41,635 bases of DNA from Collinsella sp. (GCA_031295385.1 JAUMOL010000034.1:1-41635); one strand, 5' to 3'; numbered from the stretch's first letter, positions 24,340 through 33,922 are shown. A program made the numbers and translations. Notes: generated from the sequence alone by a model not told the origin.

Positions 24340-26286
24340 TTAGTTTTCGGAACGGTTGGCCGATGTCTGGGCGCGCTCGGCATTCCATGCAACAAGTGCC
24401 TCGTGGACCGCTTTGGCGACATCGGCCGGAACGCCTCGAACTTCTGCAATCTCCTGCTCGCTTGCCGCACGCAAACGCTTCATCGAGCCAAAATGGCGCA
24501 TAAGGGCACGTTTTCTGGTGGGTCCCACGCCTGGAACGTCATCGAGTACCGAAACCGTCATGGCTTTATCGCGCAATTCGCGATGGAACGTGATGGCAAA
24601 ACGGTGCGATTCATCGCGCACCTGTTTAATTAGATAGAGCGACGCGGACCCGGTTGGAAGCACGACGGGAGTCTCGTCCCAAGGCACGAAAACCTCCTCA
24701 TCGGCCTTTGCCAAGCCACAAACTGGTATATCGAGCCCAAGAGTTTCAAGTTGCTTGATCGCAGCGGTCAATTGCGGCTTACCGCCATCGACAACGAGCA
24801 AATCGGGGCGCGAGCCAAAGCGCTCGTCGGCCATGCGCTCGGGAGCATAGCGTCGTCCCAAAACCTCGGACATCGACACGAAGTCGTTTGCCTCGTCCAA
24901 TTCGGCCTGAATTTTAAAACGGCGGTACTGGCTCTTGTCGGCGCGCCCGTTGGTAAACACCACCATCGAGGCGACCGTAAAGGTGCCATGCAGTGTAGAG
25001 ATATCGAAGCACTCGATACGCATCGGCGGCGCCGGCAGCGCCAACGCGCTTTCGAGCTCCAAGAGCGCTTGATTGGTGCGGTCGTCAGCGTACCCCGTTC
25101 GCATCATATAGCGCATGAGGGCATGGCGCGCATTTTTGGATGCCATATCGAGCAGACGGTGCTTTTCGCCACGCTGCGGCCTATGGAGATGGCAGGAACG
25201 TTCACGCTTGCCCGCAAGCCACTCCCCCAGCGCCTCCGCATCCTCAAGCTCGACGGAAAGGTTGACCTCAGCTGGAATATCAGCCGTCTCGTCGTAATAG
25301 CGCTTAAGAAAGCCCGATTGAAGTTCCTCTTCGTCGACATCCAAACCCTTATCGAGAATAAACTCGCAGGTTCGAACCGTTCGACCCTCACGCACGACAA
25401 AGACGCAAGCGGCGGAGATGGTCTCCTCGCGATAGAAACCGATGACATCGATATCGACACTGGAGGGAAAAACGACTTGCTGACGATCGTCCAGACCCCT
25501 GATGACCTCCAAACGACGTTTGACGCGTGCCGCGCGCTCAAAGTCGAGCGCCTCGGCGGCATCCGTCATCTCGGAGGTCAGCTCATCGACGACATCCTTG
25601 CGATGGCCCGACAAAAAGCGCTCGACACGCTTGACGTTCTTGGCATAGTCTGCCGGGGAAATCGCGCCGACACACGCACCCGGGCCGCGCCCGACATGGT
25701 AGTCAAAGCAGGGACGCCCGTTTTGCGCGCAAATCATATTGACGATGTCTTCCTCGCCCTTGTGGGACTCGACGATACGACGACAACGACGCCACTCCGC
25801 ACAGGATGCGGAGCAGATGGGGATAACCTTGCGCAGCGTATCTATCGTCTCACGTGCCGCACGGCTATCGGTATAGGGTCCAAAATAGCGCGTTCCCGGC
25901 TTATGACGCTCACGCGTATATTTGATAGCGGGATACAGGTCGCCCTTTGTAATGGCGATAAAGGGGTAGCTCTTGTCATCCTTGAGGTCGACGTTAAAGT
26001 ACGGATGGTACTGACCAATCAAATTGCGCTCGAGCACCAACGCCTCATGCTCGGTCTCCACCACGATATAGTCAAAGCTCGCCACCAGCTGCATCATCAG
26101 CGGGATCTTTTGACGCTCATCCTGCAGTGTCACGTATTGACGCATACGGGCGCGTAGGTTTTTTGCCTTGCCCACGTAGATGACATCGCCCTTGGCATCC
26201 TTCCAAAGGTAGCAACCGGGTTGTGTAGGAACGCGCGAAACCTGCTCGGCAAGCGTTGGAATGTTGTCGTGACCGGCCACGCGCAC
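24340..26286 (-). CDS. uvrC: Excinuclease ABC subunit C
   Basis: Makes the 3' and 5' cuts in nucleotide excision repair. 648 aa. GIY-YIG domain near the start (QPGCYLWKD...IYVGKAKNLRARMRQYV, about 22-51), UVR domain (DELTSEMTDAAEALDFERAARVKRRLEVI), RNase H-like part (IECFDISTLHGTFTVASMVVF) and C-terminal helix-hairpin-helix (DDVPGVGPTRKRALMRHFGS...RGVPADVAKAVHEAL). The GTG start directly follows the murJ stop with no gap; there is no clear Shine-Dalgarno, so coupling is likely, and a second GTG two codons later is possible. Confidence 0.94.
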   Translation of the reverse strand: MRVAGHDNIPTLAEQVSRVPTQPGCYLWKDAKGDVIYVGKAKNLRARMRQYVTLQDERQKIPLMMQLVASFDYIVVETEHEALVLERNLIGQYHPYFNVDLKDDKSYPFIAITKGDLYPAIKYTRERHKPGTRYFGPYTDSRAARETIDTLRKVIPICSASCAEWRRCRRIVESHKGEEDIVNMICAQNGRPCFDYHVGRGPGACVGAISPADYAKNVKRVERFLSGHRKDVVDELTSEMTDAAEALDFERAARVKRRLEVIRGLDDRQQVVFPSSVDIDVIGFYREETISAACVFVVREGRTVRTCEFILDKGLDVDEEELQSGFLKRYYDETADIPAEVNLSVELEDAEALGEWLAGKRERSCHLHRPQRGEKHRLLDMASKNARHALMRYMMRTGYADDRTNQALLELESALALPAPPMRIECFDISTLHGTFTVASMVVFTNGRADKSQYRRFKIQAELDEANDFVSMSEVLGRRYAPERMADERFGSRPDLLVVDGGKPQLTAAIKQLETLGLDIPVCGLAKADEEVFVPWDETPVVLPTGSASLYLIKQVRDESHRFAITFHRELRDKAMTVSVLDDVPGVGPTRKRALMRHFGSMKRLRAASEQEIAEVRGVPADVAKAVHEALVAWNAERAQTSANRSEN

Positions 26287-27969
26287 CTACTTGCGACGAA
26301 GCAACGCCGAGACCTCGGGCATCTTAAGGACGGCGGCAAGGCCAAAGGTAACAGCAAGCGAGACGACACCCGCAACGCAAACATAGCCAAGAGTAATCAG
26401 AATCGAGCCGCCAAGTGCCCCGACAAAGTGCTCAAGCGCCCACATGACGCCGGCGCCTGCGGCAGCACCCAGGCCACCGAGCAAAAGGCCAAAGAAACCG
26501 CCATGCAGGATAGATTTGACCTGAAGGCCACGCAGGCGACGACGCAGCCACCACAGCGAACAGCCGACCAAGATCACGTAGTCGACGACATACGAAAGCG
26601 CGATTGCCGGCATACCGAAGCCCAGCACAACGCCAAACAGCAGAACCGAGCCGGCCTGGCCGATGGCGGAATACAGGCAATAGCGGCTATAAGGCTTCAT
26701 ATCGAGCAGGGCAGAGAAGCTCTTCTGCATCAACACGACCACGCCGTAGAGCGGCAGCGAGAACGCCAGGTAGACAAGGAACTCGGACACCAGCGCCACG
26801 CCGGACTCGTCAAACTTACCGGCACAGTAAATCATGTTGAGCGGACGCGCGAAGACAATCAGGTACAGCGCGAACGGAATCAGGAAGAACAGCATCTGGG
26901 CGACGCCACGCGAAATGCCCGTGCGAACGCTGTCGTAATCCTTCTCCTGTGCGTCGTGAGAGAGCTCGGTGTAGAGCGCCGTCGAAAGCGAGGCGGCAAT
27001 CAGCGCGTAGGGTAGCGTGTACCACAGGCGCGCATAGGCGATGACGGAAGGGCCAGTCTCGGGCTGGACCACCAGCGCGGCAGCGTTGGTGATAGAAGTC
27101 GAGACAAACATGCACACCGTGGCGAGCAGCGTCGGGATACCGAGCGCAATCGTCTGGCGCAGCGCGGGGTCCTTAAAGTCGATATGGATATGGGGATGCA
27201 CGCCGTGCTTGCCAAGCGCGGGAATCTGACATGCCATCTGAACAAAGACACCGAGGGTCGTACCGGCCGCAATCAAGATGATGCCGGCACGTTCGCCAAA
27301 CTGTGCGGACACGGGCGCAAAACCCATAAAGCTCGCAATGACGATCACATTGTTGAGGACCGGGGCAAACGTCGACCAGAAGTAGTCGCGGTGTGCGTTG
27401 AGAACGCCCGAGAACACCGAGCCCAAACCATAAAACAGAATCTGGATGGCAAAGAAACGGAACATGAACGCAGCGGTATCCATGCTGCCGCCGTCACCCG
27501 AAAGGAACGATTGCGTCCAGATAAAGCCCGGGGCGAACACGGTCCCCAGCAACGAAATGCCACCCAGCACCAAAAGCAGAATGCCGAGCAGGTTGCCCAC
27601 GTACTCGTTCGAGGCCTCGCGACCCTGCTCACGCCTCACGCCCATGTACACGGGCAAAAACGCCGTCACGAGCATGCCGCCCATCACGAGTTCGTAGAGC
27701 ATATTGGGCAGGTTGTTGGCGACCTGATAGGAGGACGAGAGTAGCGACATGCCGATAGCGGCCGCCATTGCCCACGTGCGGATAAAACCGGTGACGCGAG
27801 ACACGATGGTCAGGATGGTCATAAGCCCGGCGGAACGACCAACCGTGGAGTAGTCCGACGAGCCCATGTCGTCAGTGTCATCTCGCGACGAAGAAGCTTC
27901 GGATGAGGGTGTCTGAGGCGCAGATTCTTTTGCAAAATGAGCTCCGCGCTTCAATTCTTCCTGCGGCAT
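26287..27969 (-). CDS. murJ: Lipid II flippase MurJ
   Basis: Polytopic MVF/MOP-superfamily membrane protein that flips lipid II for peptidoglycan synthesis. 560 aa, about 14 helices after a 50-residue hydrophilic N-terminal tail. Typical N-terminal part: GRSAGLMTILTIVSRVTGFIRTWAMAAAIG and ANNLPNMLYELVMGGMLVTAFLPVY. ATG with GAGAGGA seven bases upstream, 3 bp after ybaK. In other actinobacteria MurJ often carries extra C-terminal kinase-like domains; none here. Confidence 0.9.
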   Translation of the reverse strand: MPQEELKRGAHFAKESAPQTPSSEASSSRDDTDDMGSSDYSTVGRSAGLMTILTIVSRVTGFIRTWAMAAAIGMSLLSSSYQVANNLPNMLYELVMGGMLVTAFLPVYMGVRREQGREASNEYVGNLLGILLLVLGGISLLGTVFAPGFIWTQSFLSGDGGSMDTAAFMFRFFAIQILFYGLGSVFSGVLNAHRDYFWSTFAPVLNNVIVIASFMGFAPVSAQFGERAGIILIAAGTTLGVFVQMACQIPALGKHGVHPHIHIDFKDPALRQTIALGIPTLLATVCMFVSTSITNAAALVVQPETGPSVIAYARLWYTLPYALIAASLSTALYTELSHDAQEKDYDSVRTGISRGVAQMLFFLIPFALYLIVFARPLNMIYCAGKFDESGVALVSEFLVYLAFSLPLYGVVVLMQKSFSALLDMKPYSRYCLYSAIGQAGSVLLFGVVLGFGMPAIALSYVVDYVILVGCSLWWLRRRLRGLQVKSILHGGFFGLLLGGLGAAAGAGVMWALEHFVGALGGSILITLGYVCVAGVVSLAVTFGLAAVLKMPEVSALLRRK

Positions 27970-27972
27970 CGC

Positions 27973-28473
27973 TCAGTCCTCTCTCGTAATCGCGGCAACC
28001 GTCGCCCCGCAAAATGCAATTAAATCATCGGGTGCAAGCTCGAGCTGATAACCACGCTTGCCTCCCGAAATAAAAATGGTATCCCAAAGGACACATGTCT
28101 CATCAATGAGCGTCCGGTAGCGTTTTTTCATACCGACCGGGCTGCAGCCGCCGCGAACGTAGCCAGTCGCCGCAAGCAAATCCTTCACATGCATCATGGC
28201 CAAGGACTTCTCCCCCGCGGCACGCGCGGCGGACTTTAGATCGAGCTCGTCGGCAACAGGGATACAGCACACGACATAGTCGTTGGACGGTGTCACGCAG
28301 ACCAAAGTCTTAAATCCTTGACCGGGCTCCTCGCCAAGCTGCTCCGAAATCGCGACACCCAGGCCCACCGACTCATCACCATCGTCTTCGTACGTATGTA
28401 GAACATAGGAAATGCCGGCGCTTTCCAGCTCGCGCATCGCATTGGTTTTTGGCGTCTTTACAGCCTTTGCCAT
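27973..28473 (-). CDS. ybaK: Cys-tRNA(Pro)/Cys-tRNA(Cys) deacylase, YbaK family
   Basis: Trans-editing enzyme that hydrolyses mischarged Cys-tRNA(Pro). 166 aa from MAKAVKTPKTNAMRELESAGI with AAAGGA six bases upstream; an earlier start adds 32 residues that do not fit. Family marks: YVLHTYEDDG near the start, FKTLVCVTP, then KDLLAATGYVRGGCSPVGMKK with the expected GGxSPxG-type loop, and FISGGKRGYQLELAPDDL. First gene of ybaK-murJ-uvrC. Confidence 0.9.
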   Translation of the reverse strand: MAKAVKTPKTNAMRELESAGISYVLHTYEDDGDESVGLGVAISEQLGEEPGQGFKTLVCVTPSNDYVVCCIPVADELDLKSAARAAGEKSLAMMHVKDLLAATGYVRGGCSPVGMKKRYRTLIDETCVLWDTIFISGGKRGYQLELAPDDLIAFCGATVAAITRED

Positions 28474-28510
28474 GACATATCCTTTCCCTCGCATTCGGAC
28501 GCAAGGATTA

Positions 28511-28540
28511 AGTATATGTCCAATTCGGCTGCATACGTCA
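28511..28540 (-). promoter_or_regulatory. Likely ybaK-murJ-uvrC promoter
   Basis: TATACT -10 (complement of 28511-28516), 18-bp spacer, TGACGT -35 (complement of 28535-28540). Leader about 30 nt. Confidence 0.5.
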
Positions 28541-28554
28541 CTTCGGCACAGCAA

Positions 28555-28585
28555 GCGCCATCGAATCACAAGGAGTCGATGGCGC
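28555..28585 (-). terminator. Probable uvrA terminator
   Basis: Ten-bp perfect stem GCGCCATCGA (28555-28564) with TCGATGGCGC (28576-28585), 11-nt loop. It starts 20 bp after the uvrA stop. The following run TTGCTG is poor in U. Confidence 0.65.
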
Positions 28586-28605
28586 CCATAAACTGAATCG
28601 CCTAT

Positions 28606-31485
28606 TTATTGAGCATCAAGTTGAGCCTGACGCTCCCGGTCACGCCTGAGCAACGGCGCCAAAAACTTGCCCGTATAACTCTGCGGACAGTCCGCAACCT
28701 GCTCCGGTGTGCCCGAAACCACGACGGTTCCGCCGCCGTTACCGCCCTCGGGACCCATATCGATCAGGCGGTCGGCAACCTTGATGACATCAAGGTTGTG
28801 CTCAATCACCAGCACCGTGTTGCCCGCATCGACCAAACGCTGCAGCACATCGAGCAGCTGGCGGACGTCCTCAAAATGAAGACCGGTCGTCGGCTCGTCC
28901 ATAATATAGAACGTCTTGCCCGTCTGGCGTCGATGAAGCTCCTTGGCGAGCTTCACACGCTGCGCCTCGCCGCCCGAGAGCGTCGTGGCGGGCTGGCCCA
29001 GGCTCACGTAGCCTAAGCCTACATCGTACAGCGTCTGGAGCTTGCGCTTAATCTGCGGGATATTCCCAAAGAAGGCCAGCGCCTCGGTGACGCTCATGTC
29101 GAGCACGTCCGAGATGGTCTTGCCACGGTAGGTGACCTCGAGTGTCTCGCGGTTGTAGCGTTTACCGCCGCAAACTTCGCAGGGAACGTAGATATCGGGA
29201 AGGAAGTGCATCTCGATCTTGATCTGCCCGTCGCCCTTGCACGCCTCACAGCGCCCGCCACTCACATTAAAGGAGAAACGACCCGGCGAGTAGCCGCGCG
29301 CCTTCGACTCCGGCGTACTCGCAAACAGTGCGCGAAGATCATCCCACAGGCCGATATAGGTAGCAGGGTTGGAACGCGGCGTACGGCCAATCGGCGACTG
29401 GTCGATATCGATAACCTTATCGATACACTCAATGCCCTCGATTTTCTTATACGGACCCACAGGGCGCGTCGAGCGGTGAATGGCATTCGTAAGGGCAGGC
29501 GCAATGGTGTCGGTAACCAGGGAGCTCTTGCCCGATCCCGACACGCCGGTAACAACCGTAAGCGTACCAAACTCGATCTTGGCAGTAACGTTTTTGAGGT
29601 TGTTGGCTCGAGCGCCCGTAATTTTAAGGCAGCCGCGACCGGGCTTGCGCCGTTCATCAGGCACCCGAATCATTCGTTTGCCGGTCAGGTAAGCGCCCGT
29701 CATCGACTCAGGACACGCCATGATATCAGCAGGCGTTCCCGCCGCGACTACGTGCCCGCCGTTGACACCGGCGCCGGGCCCCATGTCGATCACGTAGTCG
29801 GCGGCACGGATTGTATCCTCGTCGTGTTCGACAACGATAACGGTATTGCCGATATCGCGCAGGCGCTCGAGCGTCTTAATCAGGCGCTCGTTGTCACGCT
29901 GATGAAGACCGATCGAGGGCTCGTCCAGAATATAGAGCACGCCCATGAGACCCGCGCCGATCTGCGTTGCCAGTCGAATACGCTGCGCCTCGCCACCGGA
30001 AAGCGTCGCCGAGGCACGATCGAGCGTCAGATAGTCGAGTCCAACATCGACCAGAAAACGCAAGCGCTCCAGGATTTCCTTGACGATACGGCCGCCGATA
30101 AACTGTTGGCGCTCGGTGAGTTCCAGGCCCTCAAAAAACTCGAGCGATTCACGGCACGACAGGCAACAAACCTCGTAAATGGACTTGCCGCCCACGGTGA
30201 CGGCAAGCATCTCGGGACGCAGGCGAGCACCGTGACAGCTCGAGCACGGCTCCTCGCGAATGTACTTCTCCAGGCGCGCCTTGGTGTTCTCGTTCGTCGT
30301 CTCGGTATAGCGTTCGTACAGGATGTTGCGAACGCCCGAAAACTTGGTATCCCACTGGCTGCGACGCCCATCGAGCTTTTGATAGTCGACCGAAATCTTC
30401 GTGTCGCCCATGCCATCCAAAAACGCACGACGCACGCGAGGGGGCAAGTCCCCCCACGGCGTATCGGTGCTCACCTTAAAGTGTTTGCAGACCGCAGCAA
30501 AAATCTGCGGATAGTAGTTCGAATTGCCAAACAGGCTACCAAAGACTCCGTCGGCAATGGACTTCGAGGGATCCTCAATCAGCGCCTCGGCATCAACGGT
30601 TTTCTTAAAGCCCAGGCCGTCGCACTCAGGACATGCGCCATAGGGAGCGTTGAACGAAAAGTCGCGGGGTTGTAGGTCGTCGATGGAGTGCCCGTGCTCC
30701 GGGCATGCCAGAGCCAACGAATACTCCAGTAGCTCGCCCTCGGTCCCCTCGGGAGCATCGCGATCGGGCAGCATGTATACGTTCACATTACCGTGCGCCA
30801 AGGCAGTCGCCTGTTCAACAGACTCGGCGATACGGCCCAGAGAATTCTCACGGATCACGATGCGGTCGACTACGACCTCGATATCGTGTTTGAACTTCTT
30901 GTCCAGATCGATCGGATCATCGAGCGAGCGCACTTCGCCGTCGACACGCACGCGGCTAAAGCCCTCGGCGCGAAGGTCCTCAAACAGTTTGGTGTACTCG
31001 CCTTTTCGCCCGCGCACCACCGGTGCCAGCACAAACGCGCGGCGACCCTCCCCCGCCGCCAAGACTTTGTCGGCAACCTGGTCGGTCGTCTGGCGCTCAA
31101 TGACGCGGCCGCATTCGGGACAGTGCGGGGTGCCCACACGGGCGAACAGCAGGCGCAGATAGTCATAAATCTCGGTTACGGTGCCAACCGTCGAGCGAGG
31201 GTTTTTAGACGTCGTCTTTTGGTCGATCGACACCGCCGGCGAAAGGCCGTCGATTGAATCCAAGTCGGGTTTGTCCATCTGGCCCAAGAACTGGCGCGCA
31301 TAGCTCGAAAGACTCTCGACGTATCGACGCTGGCCCTCGGCATAGATAGTGTCAAATGCCAGCGAACTCTTGCCCGAGCCAGAAAGACCGGTAATGACCA
31401 CGAGTTGGTCACGCGGAATGGAAACATCGATATCACGGAGGTTGTGCTCACGAGCGCCGCGAATAACGATAGAAGAATCAGACAT
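28606..31485 (-). CDS. uvrA: Excinuclease ABC subunit A
   Basis: Damage-sensing ATPase of nucleotide excision repair. 959 aa from MSDSSIVIRGAREHNLRDIDV; AAGGAG lies five bases upstream, and a 22-residue longer reading is rejected. First Walker A GLSGSGKS (33-40), zinc-finger CPEC..., signature LSGGEAQRIRLATQIG, second Walker A GVSGSGKSSL, the second zinc module CEACKGDGQIKIEMHFLPD...CEVCGGKRYN, and TTLSGGEAQRVKLAKEL. Divergent from the LTA-synthase-like gene, with a probable SOS box between. Confidence 0.96.
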   Translation of the reverse strand: MSDSSIVIRGAREHNLRDIDVSIPRDQLVVITGLSGSGKSSLAFDTIYAEGQRRYVESLSSYARQFLGQMDKPDLDSIDGLSPAVSIDQKTTSKNPRSTVGTVTEIYDYLRLLFARVGTPHCPECGRVIERQTTDQVADKVLAAGEGRRAFVLAPVVRGRKGEYTKLFEDLRAEGFSRVRVDGEVRSLDDPIDLDKKFKHDIEVVVDRIVIRENSLGRIAESVEQATALAHGNVNVYMLPDRDAPEGTEGELLEYSLALACPEHGHSIDDLQPRDFSFNAPYGACPECDGLGFKKTVDAEALIEDPSKSIADGVFGSLFGNSNYYPQIFAAVCKHFKVSTDTPWGDLPPRVRRAFLDGMGDTKISVDYQKLDGRRSQWDTKFSGVRNILYERYTETTNENTKARLEKYIREEPCSSCHGARLRPEMLAVTVGGKSIYEVCCLSCRESLEFFEGLELTERQQFIGGRIVKEILERLRFLVDVGLDYLTLDRASATLSGGEAQRIRLATQIGAGLMGVLYILDEPSIGLHQRDNERLIKTLERLRDIGNTVIVVEHDEDTIRAADYVIDMGPGAGVNGGHVVAAGTPADIMACPESMTGAYLTGKRMIRVPDERRKPGRGCLKITGARANNLKNVTAKIEFGTLTVVTGVSGSGKSSLVTDTIAPALTNAIHRSTRPVGPYKKIEGIECIDKVIDIDQSPIGRTPRSNPATYIGLWDDLRALFASTPESKARGYSPGRFSFNVSGGRCEACKGDGQIKIEMHFLPDIYVPCEVCGGKRYNRETLEVTYRGKTISDVLDMSVTEALAFFGNIPQIKRKLQTLYDVGLGYVSLGQPATTLSGGEAQRVKLAKELHRRQTGKTFYIMDEPTTGLHFEDVRQLLDVLQRLVDAGNTVLVIEHNLDVIKVADRLIDMGPEGGNGGGTVVVSGTPEQVADCPQSYTGKFLAPLLRRDRERQAQLDAQ

Positions 31486-31513
31486 GGAAGCTCCTTGCCT
31501 CCTATTGCATCGA

Positions 31514-31519
31514 ATCATA
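31514..31519 (-). promoter_or_regulatory. Possible uvrA -10 box
   Basis: TATGAT on the minus strand, about 30 bp before the uvrA ATG. No good -35 at 17 bp. The SOS-like site lies upstream of it. Confidence 0.35.
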
Positions 31520-31546
31520 CTGTCGATGAGTTTAGCGCACTCGACG

Positions 31547-31560
31547 CGCACAGATGTTCG
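31547..31560. promoter_or_regulatory. Probable LexA (SOS) box upstream of uvrA
   Basis: CGCACAGATGTTCG; on the minus strand CGAACATCTGTGCG. It differs by one base from the symmetric Gram-positive SOS form CGAAC-N4-GTTCG. It lies 61 bp before uvrA. uvrB and uvrC in this window do not show such a site. Confidence 0.5.
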
Positions 31561-31628
31561 TAATACAAGATTCGCAGACCTTTAGCTTTGCGTATCGGGT
31601 GCTTTGTTTCTCGAAATGCCGTGGAAAG

Positions 31629-31666
31629 GTTACAGTAATCTACTACTGAACTTAATTTGCTGTAAC
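31629..31666 (+). promoter_or_regulatory. Inverted repeat over the likely -10 of the LTA-synthase-like gene
   Basis: GTTACAG (31629-31635) and CTGTAAC (31660-31666), 24 bp apart. A possible promoter TTCTCG-N17-TACAGT has its -10 within the left arm, and the right arm ends just before the ribosome binding site. Could be an operator or a leader hairpin. Confidence 0.4.
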
Positions 31667-31678
31667 AGAGGAACGTCC

Positions 31679-33832
31679 ATGACCGAAGATATCCCCCTTG
31701 AAATCACTTCGAGCGACATGGCCAATCTGCCCATATTCATCGCCGTCCTTATCGTGGCCACCGTCGTCGTGCGCGTGTATTTTTCAATCAAACACAATGA
31801 AAAGCCGCCCATTGCCCGCGTCTTTTGGTGCGCGACGCTCCTCATCCCGCTCGGCATGGTAGCTGCATGGATTACGAATCAATTGCTCGTAAATGAGGAC
31901 AATTCCCTATGGGTCCTTTCTTATTCGGCGCTCGGTGCTACCGCCGTCATACTTCTTGTCGAGCCCTTGGTTTCGGGACTTATCGACCAAACCGATCTTG
32001 CGACGGGAACGGTTGCCTGTATTTGCCGTGACATCCTTGTCATCGCCGCTGTTTCAGCGCTCTCGTTCGTTTCGCTCGAAATTGCCTGTAACGAAACGTT
32101 CTATCGCATTCCCGCCAACTCATTCGGGTTTTCCGTCGGGCTGCTCGCGACGGTTCTGCTCTCCCTTTATTTGCTGGGACAGCGTCATGGAGGCGTCATG
32201 GCCCTCGTGCCCGTCGCCTGTTGCATCCTTGGCATTGCCGAGCACTTCGTCATAACGTTTAAAGGCGAAGCCATCCTGCCAAGCGATATCTTGGCCCTTG
32301 GCACCGCAATGGAAGTGAGCGAGGGATACGAGTTTACCTTTACCGCCGGAATCGTAACCTCTCTCGCCCTGCTGGAGATTTCCCTGGGGCTTCTTTCGCT
32401 TATCCGACCGCGAAAGCTCCGTACGCCCACCCATGTCTTCCCCGCAATCGCCGCTAACCTCTGCGCTTTTCTGCTAGTGACCGTTGTGGGGCTCTCAGGC
32501 TTTTCCAGCATCGACTTGGAGCAGGCGCTGGATTTTGGATTTGACCGTTGGCAGCCCATCACCACATATACGTCTCAGGGTTTTATCACTTCGTTCACCG
32601 AAATGGTCAACGAGTTGCCCATTGAGAAGCCCGAAGGCTATACGCCCGATGAGGCGCAGAGCATCGAGCAGGAGCTCGCCGCCGCCTACGACAGCACGTA
32701 TGGCTCGAGCGAGCAGCGCGCGGCTGCCGTTGCCCAGTTCAATGAAATCAAGCCGACGATTGTTGCCGTCATGAACGAGAGTTTTAGCGACCTTTCGTGC
32801 TTTGAGCAGCTCCAGGCGGCCGGGTACACCGGCCCCGCATTCTACAACTCGCTTCCCGACACACTTGTTCGCGGCACCATGCTCGCTTCGGTCACCGGTG
32901 GCGGAACGGCAAACTCCGAATTCGAATTTTTGACCGGAGCGACAACGGCCTTTGTCGGATTAGGCAAGATCCCCTATCAGCTGTATCAGATGAATGGCGT
33001 CAACAGCCTGGCAAAGGACCTTAAAGAGCTTGGGTATACCGCTACCGCTATGCACCCGCAAAACCCCGTCAACTACCATCGAGATAAGATCTATCAGCAG
33101 CTGGGCTTTGGAGACTTTCTTTCAATCGGCGATTTCGAAGGTGCGCCCTGTTACCATGCCGGCGTATGCGACTACGCCACCTACGACAAGATACTCGACC
33201 TGCTTAGAACCGACGAAGCGCCGCAGTTCATCTTTGACGTCACGATGCAAAATCACGGCGGCTACGACTATGGCACCGTTCCCGCCGAAGAGCTGACAAA
33301 CTATTGGGTCGAGGGAGCCAGCGAGGGCGCCAATAGCGCGCTCAACACCTATCTCACCTGCATCAACTCATCCGACCGGGACCTCGAGTACTTTATCAAC
33401 GAGCTCCGCAATATCGGCAGACCGGTTGTTCTTGTCTTTTTTGGCGACCATCAGCCGAGCGCCGCAACGACTCTCAACGACGAGCTGTACCCTCAGGAAG
33501 ATACGGCAAGCCACGCTTTCCGTGTCTATCAGTCAACCTATTTCGTCTGGGCTAACTATGAAATCGCCGGCAATACCGAGCTCAACGTCTACGACACCGT
33601 CGGGGCAAACGAGATTGCAGCCATTACCCTTAATAAGATCGGCGCCCCGCTCACCGACTATCAAAAGGCCCTGCTTGCAACAAGGTCAGATGTGCCCACC
33701 ATCAATGTCGCCGGCTATCTCGGTGCTGACGGGCTGCGCTACAACTTGGAATCTGAAGACAGCCCATACACCTCGACGATCGACAAGCTGCAGCGCATGC
33801 AGTACCTCGAGTTCGCCAGCAAAGTTCAGTAA
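31679..33832 (+). CDS. LTA synthase-family membrane sulfatase-fold protein
   Basis: Membrane phosphoglycerol-transferase-like enzyme for cell-envelope polymers. 717 aa from MTEDIPLEITSSDM, GAGG seven bases upstream. About six hydrophobic helices in residues 18-290, then the extracytoplasmic alkaline-phosphatase-superfamily domain. Metal and catalytic residues: Glu367 (MNESF), probable nucleophile Thr410 (GGGTANSEFEFLTG), His526 (MQNHGGYD) and Asp590-His591 (GDHQPS). The GGGTANSEFE form is nearer to the MdoB/OpgB-like subgroup than to S. aureus LtaS (GKTSDSE type). First gene of the only plus-strand block. Acceptor polymer unknown. Confidence 0.83.
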   Translation: MTEDIPLEITSSDMANLPIFIAVLIVATVVVRVYFSIKHNEKPPIARVFWCATLLIPLGMVAAWITNQLLVNEDNSLWVLSYSALGATAVILLVEPLVSGLIDQTDLATGTVACICRDILVIAAVSALSFVSLEIACNETFYRIPANSFGFSVGLLATVLLSLYLLGQRHGGVMALVPVACCILGIAEHFVITFKGEAILPSDILALGTAMEVSEGYEFTFTAGIVTSLALLEISLGLLSLIRPRKLRTPTHVFPAIAANLCAFLLVTVVGLSGFSSIDLEQALDFGFDRWQPITTYTSQGFITSFTEMVNELPIEKPEGYTPDEAQSIEQELAAAYDSTYGSSEQRAAAVAQFNEIKPTIVAVMNESFSDLSCFEQLQAAGYTGPAFYNSLPDTLVRGTMLASVTGGGTANSEFEFLTGATTAFVGLGKIPYQLYQMNGVNSLAKDLKELGYTATAMHPQNPVNYHRDKIYQQLGFGDFLSIGDFEGAPCYHAGVCDYATYDKILDLLRTDEAPQFIFDVTMQNHGGYDYGTVPAEELTNYWVEGASEGANSALNTYLTCINSSDRDLEYFINELRNIGRPVVLVFFGDHQPSAATTLNDELYPQEDTASHAFRVYQSTYFVWANYEIAGNTELNVYDTVGANEIAAITLNKIGAPLTDYQKALLATRSDVPTINVAGYLGADGLRYNLESEDSPYTSTIDKLQRMQYLEFASKVQ

Positions 33833-33892
33833 GCCCGCCCATTCGCTTGGGCCCATCGTATTGCAAGCACGCTCGGCCCAAATGCATCGCAA

Positions 33893-33922
33893 ATGACTCC
33901 CGCTCGCAAACGAGGGTACAAT
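33893..33922 (+). promoter_or_regulatory. Likely mrp promoter
   Basis: ATGACT (33893-33898), 18-bp spacer, TACAAT (33917-33922). The leader is about 50 nt with a small GGGGC/GCCCC stem. Upstream, TTGGGCC (33847-33853) and GGCCCAA (33875-33881) are a possible weak terminator for the preceding gene. Confidence 0.5.
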
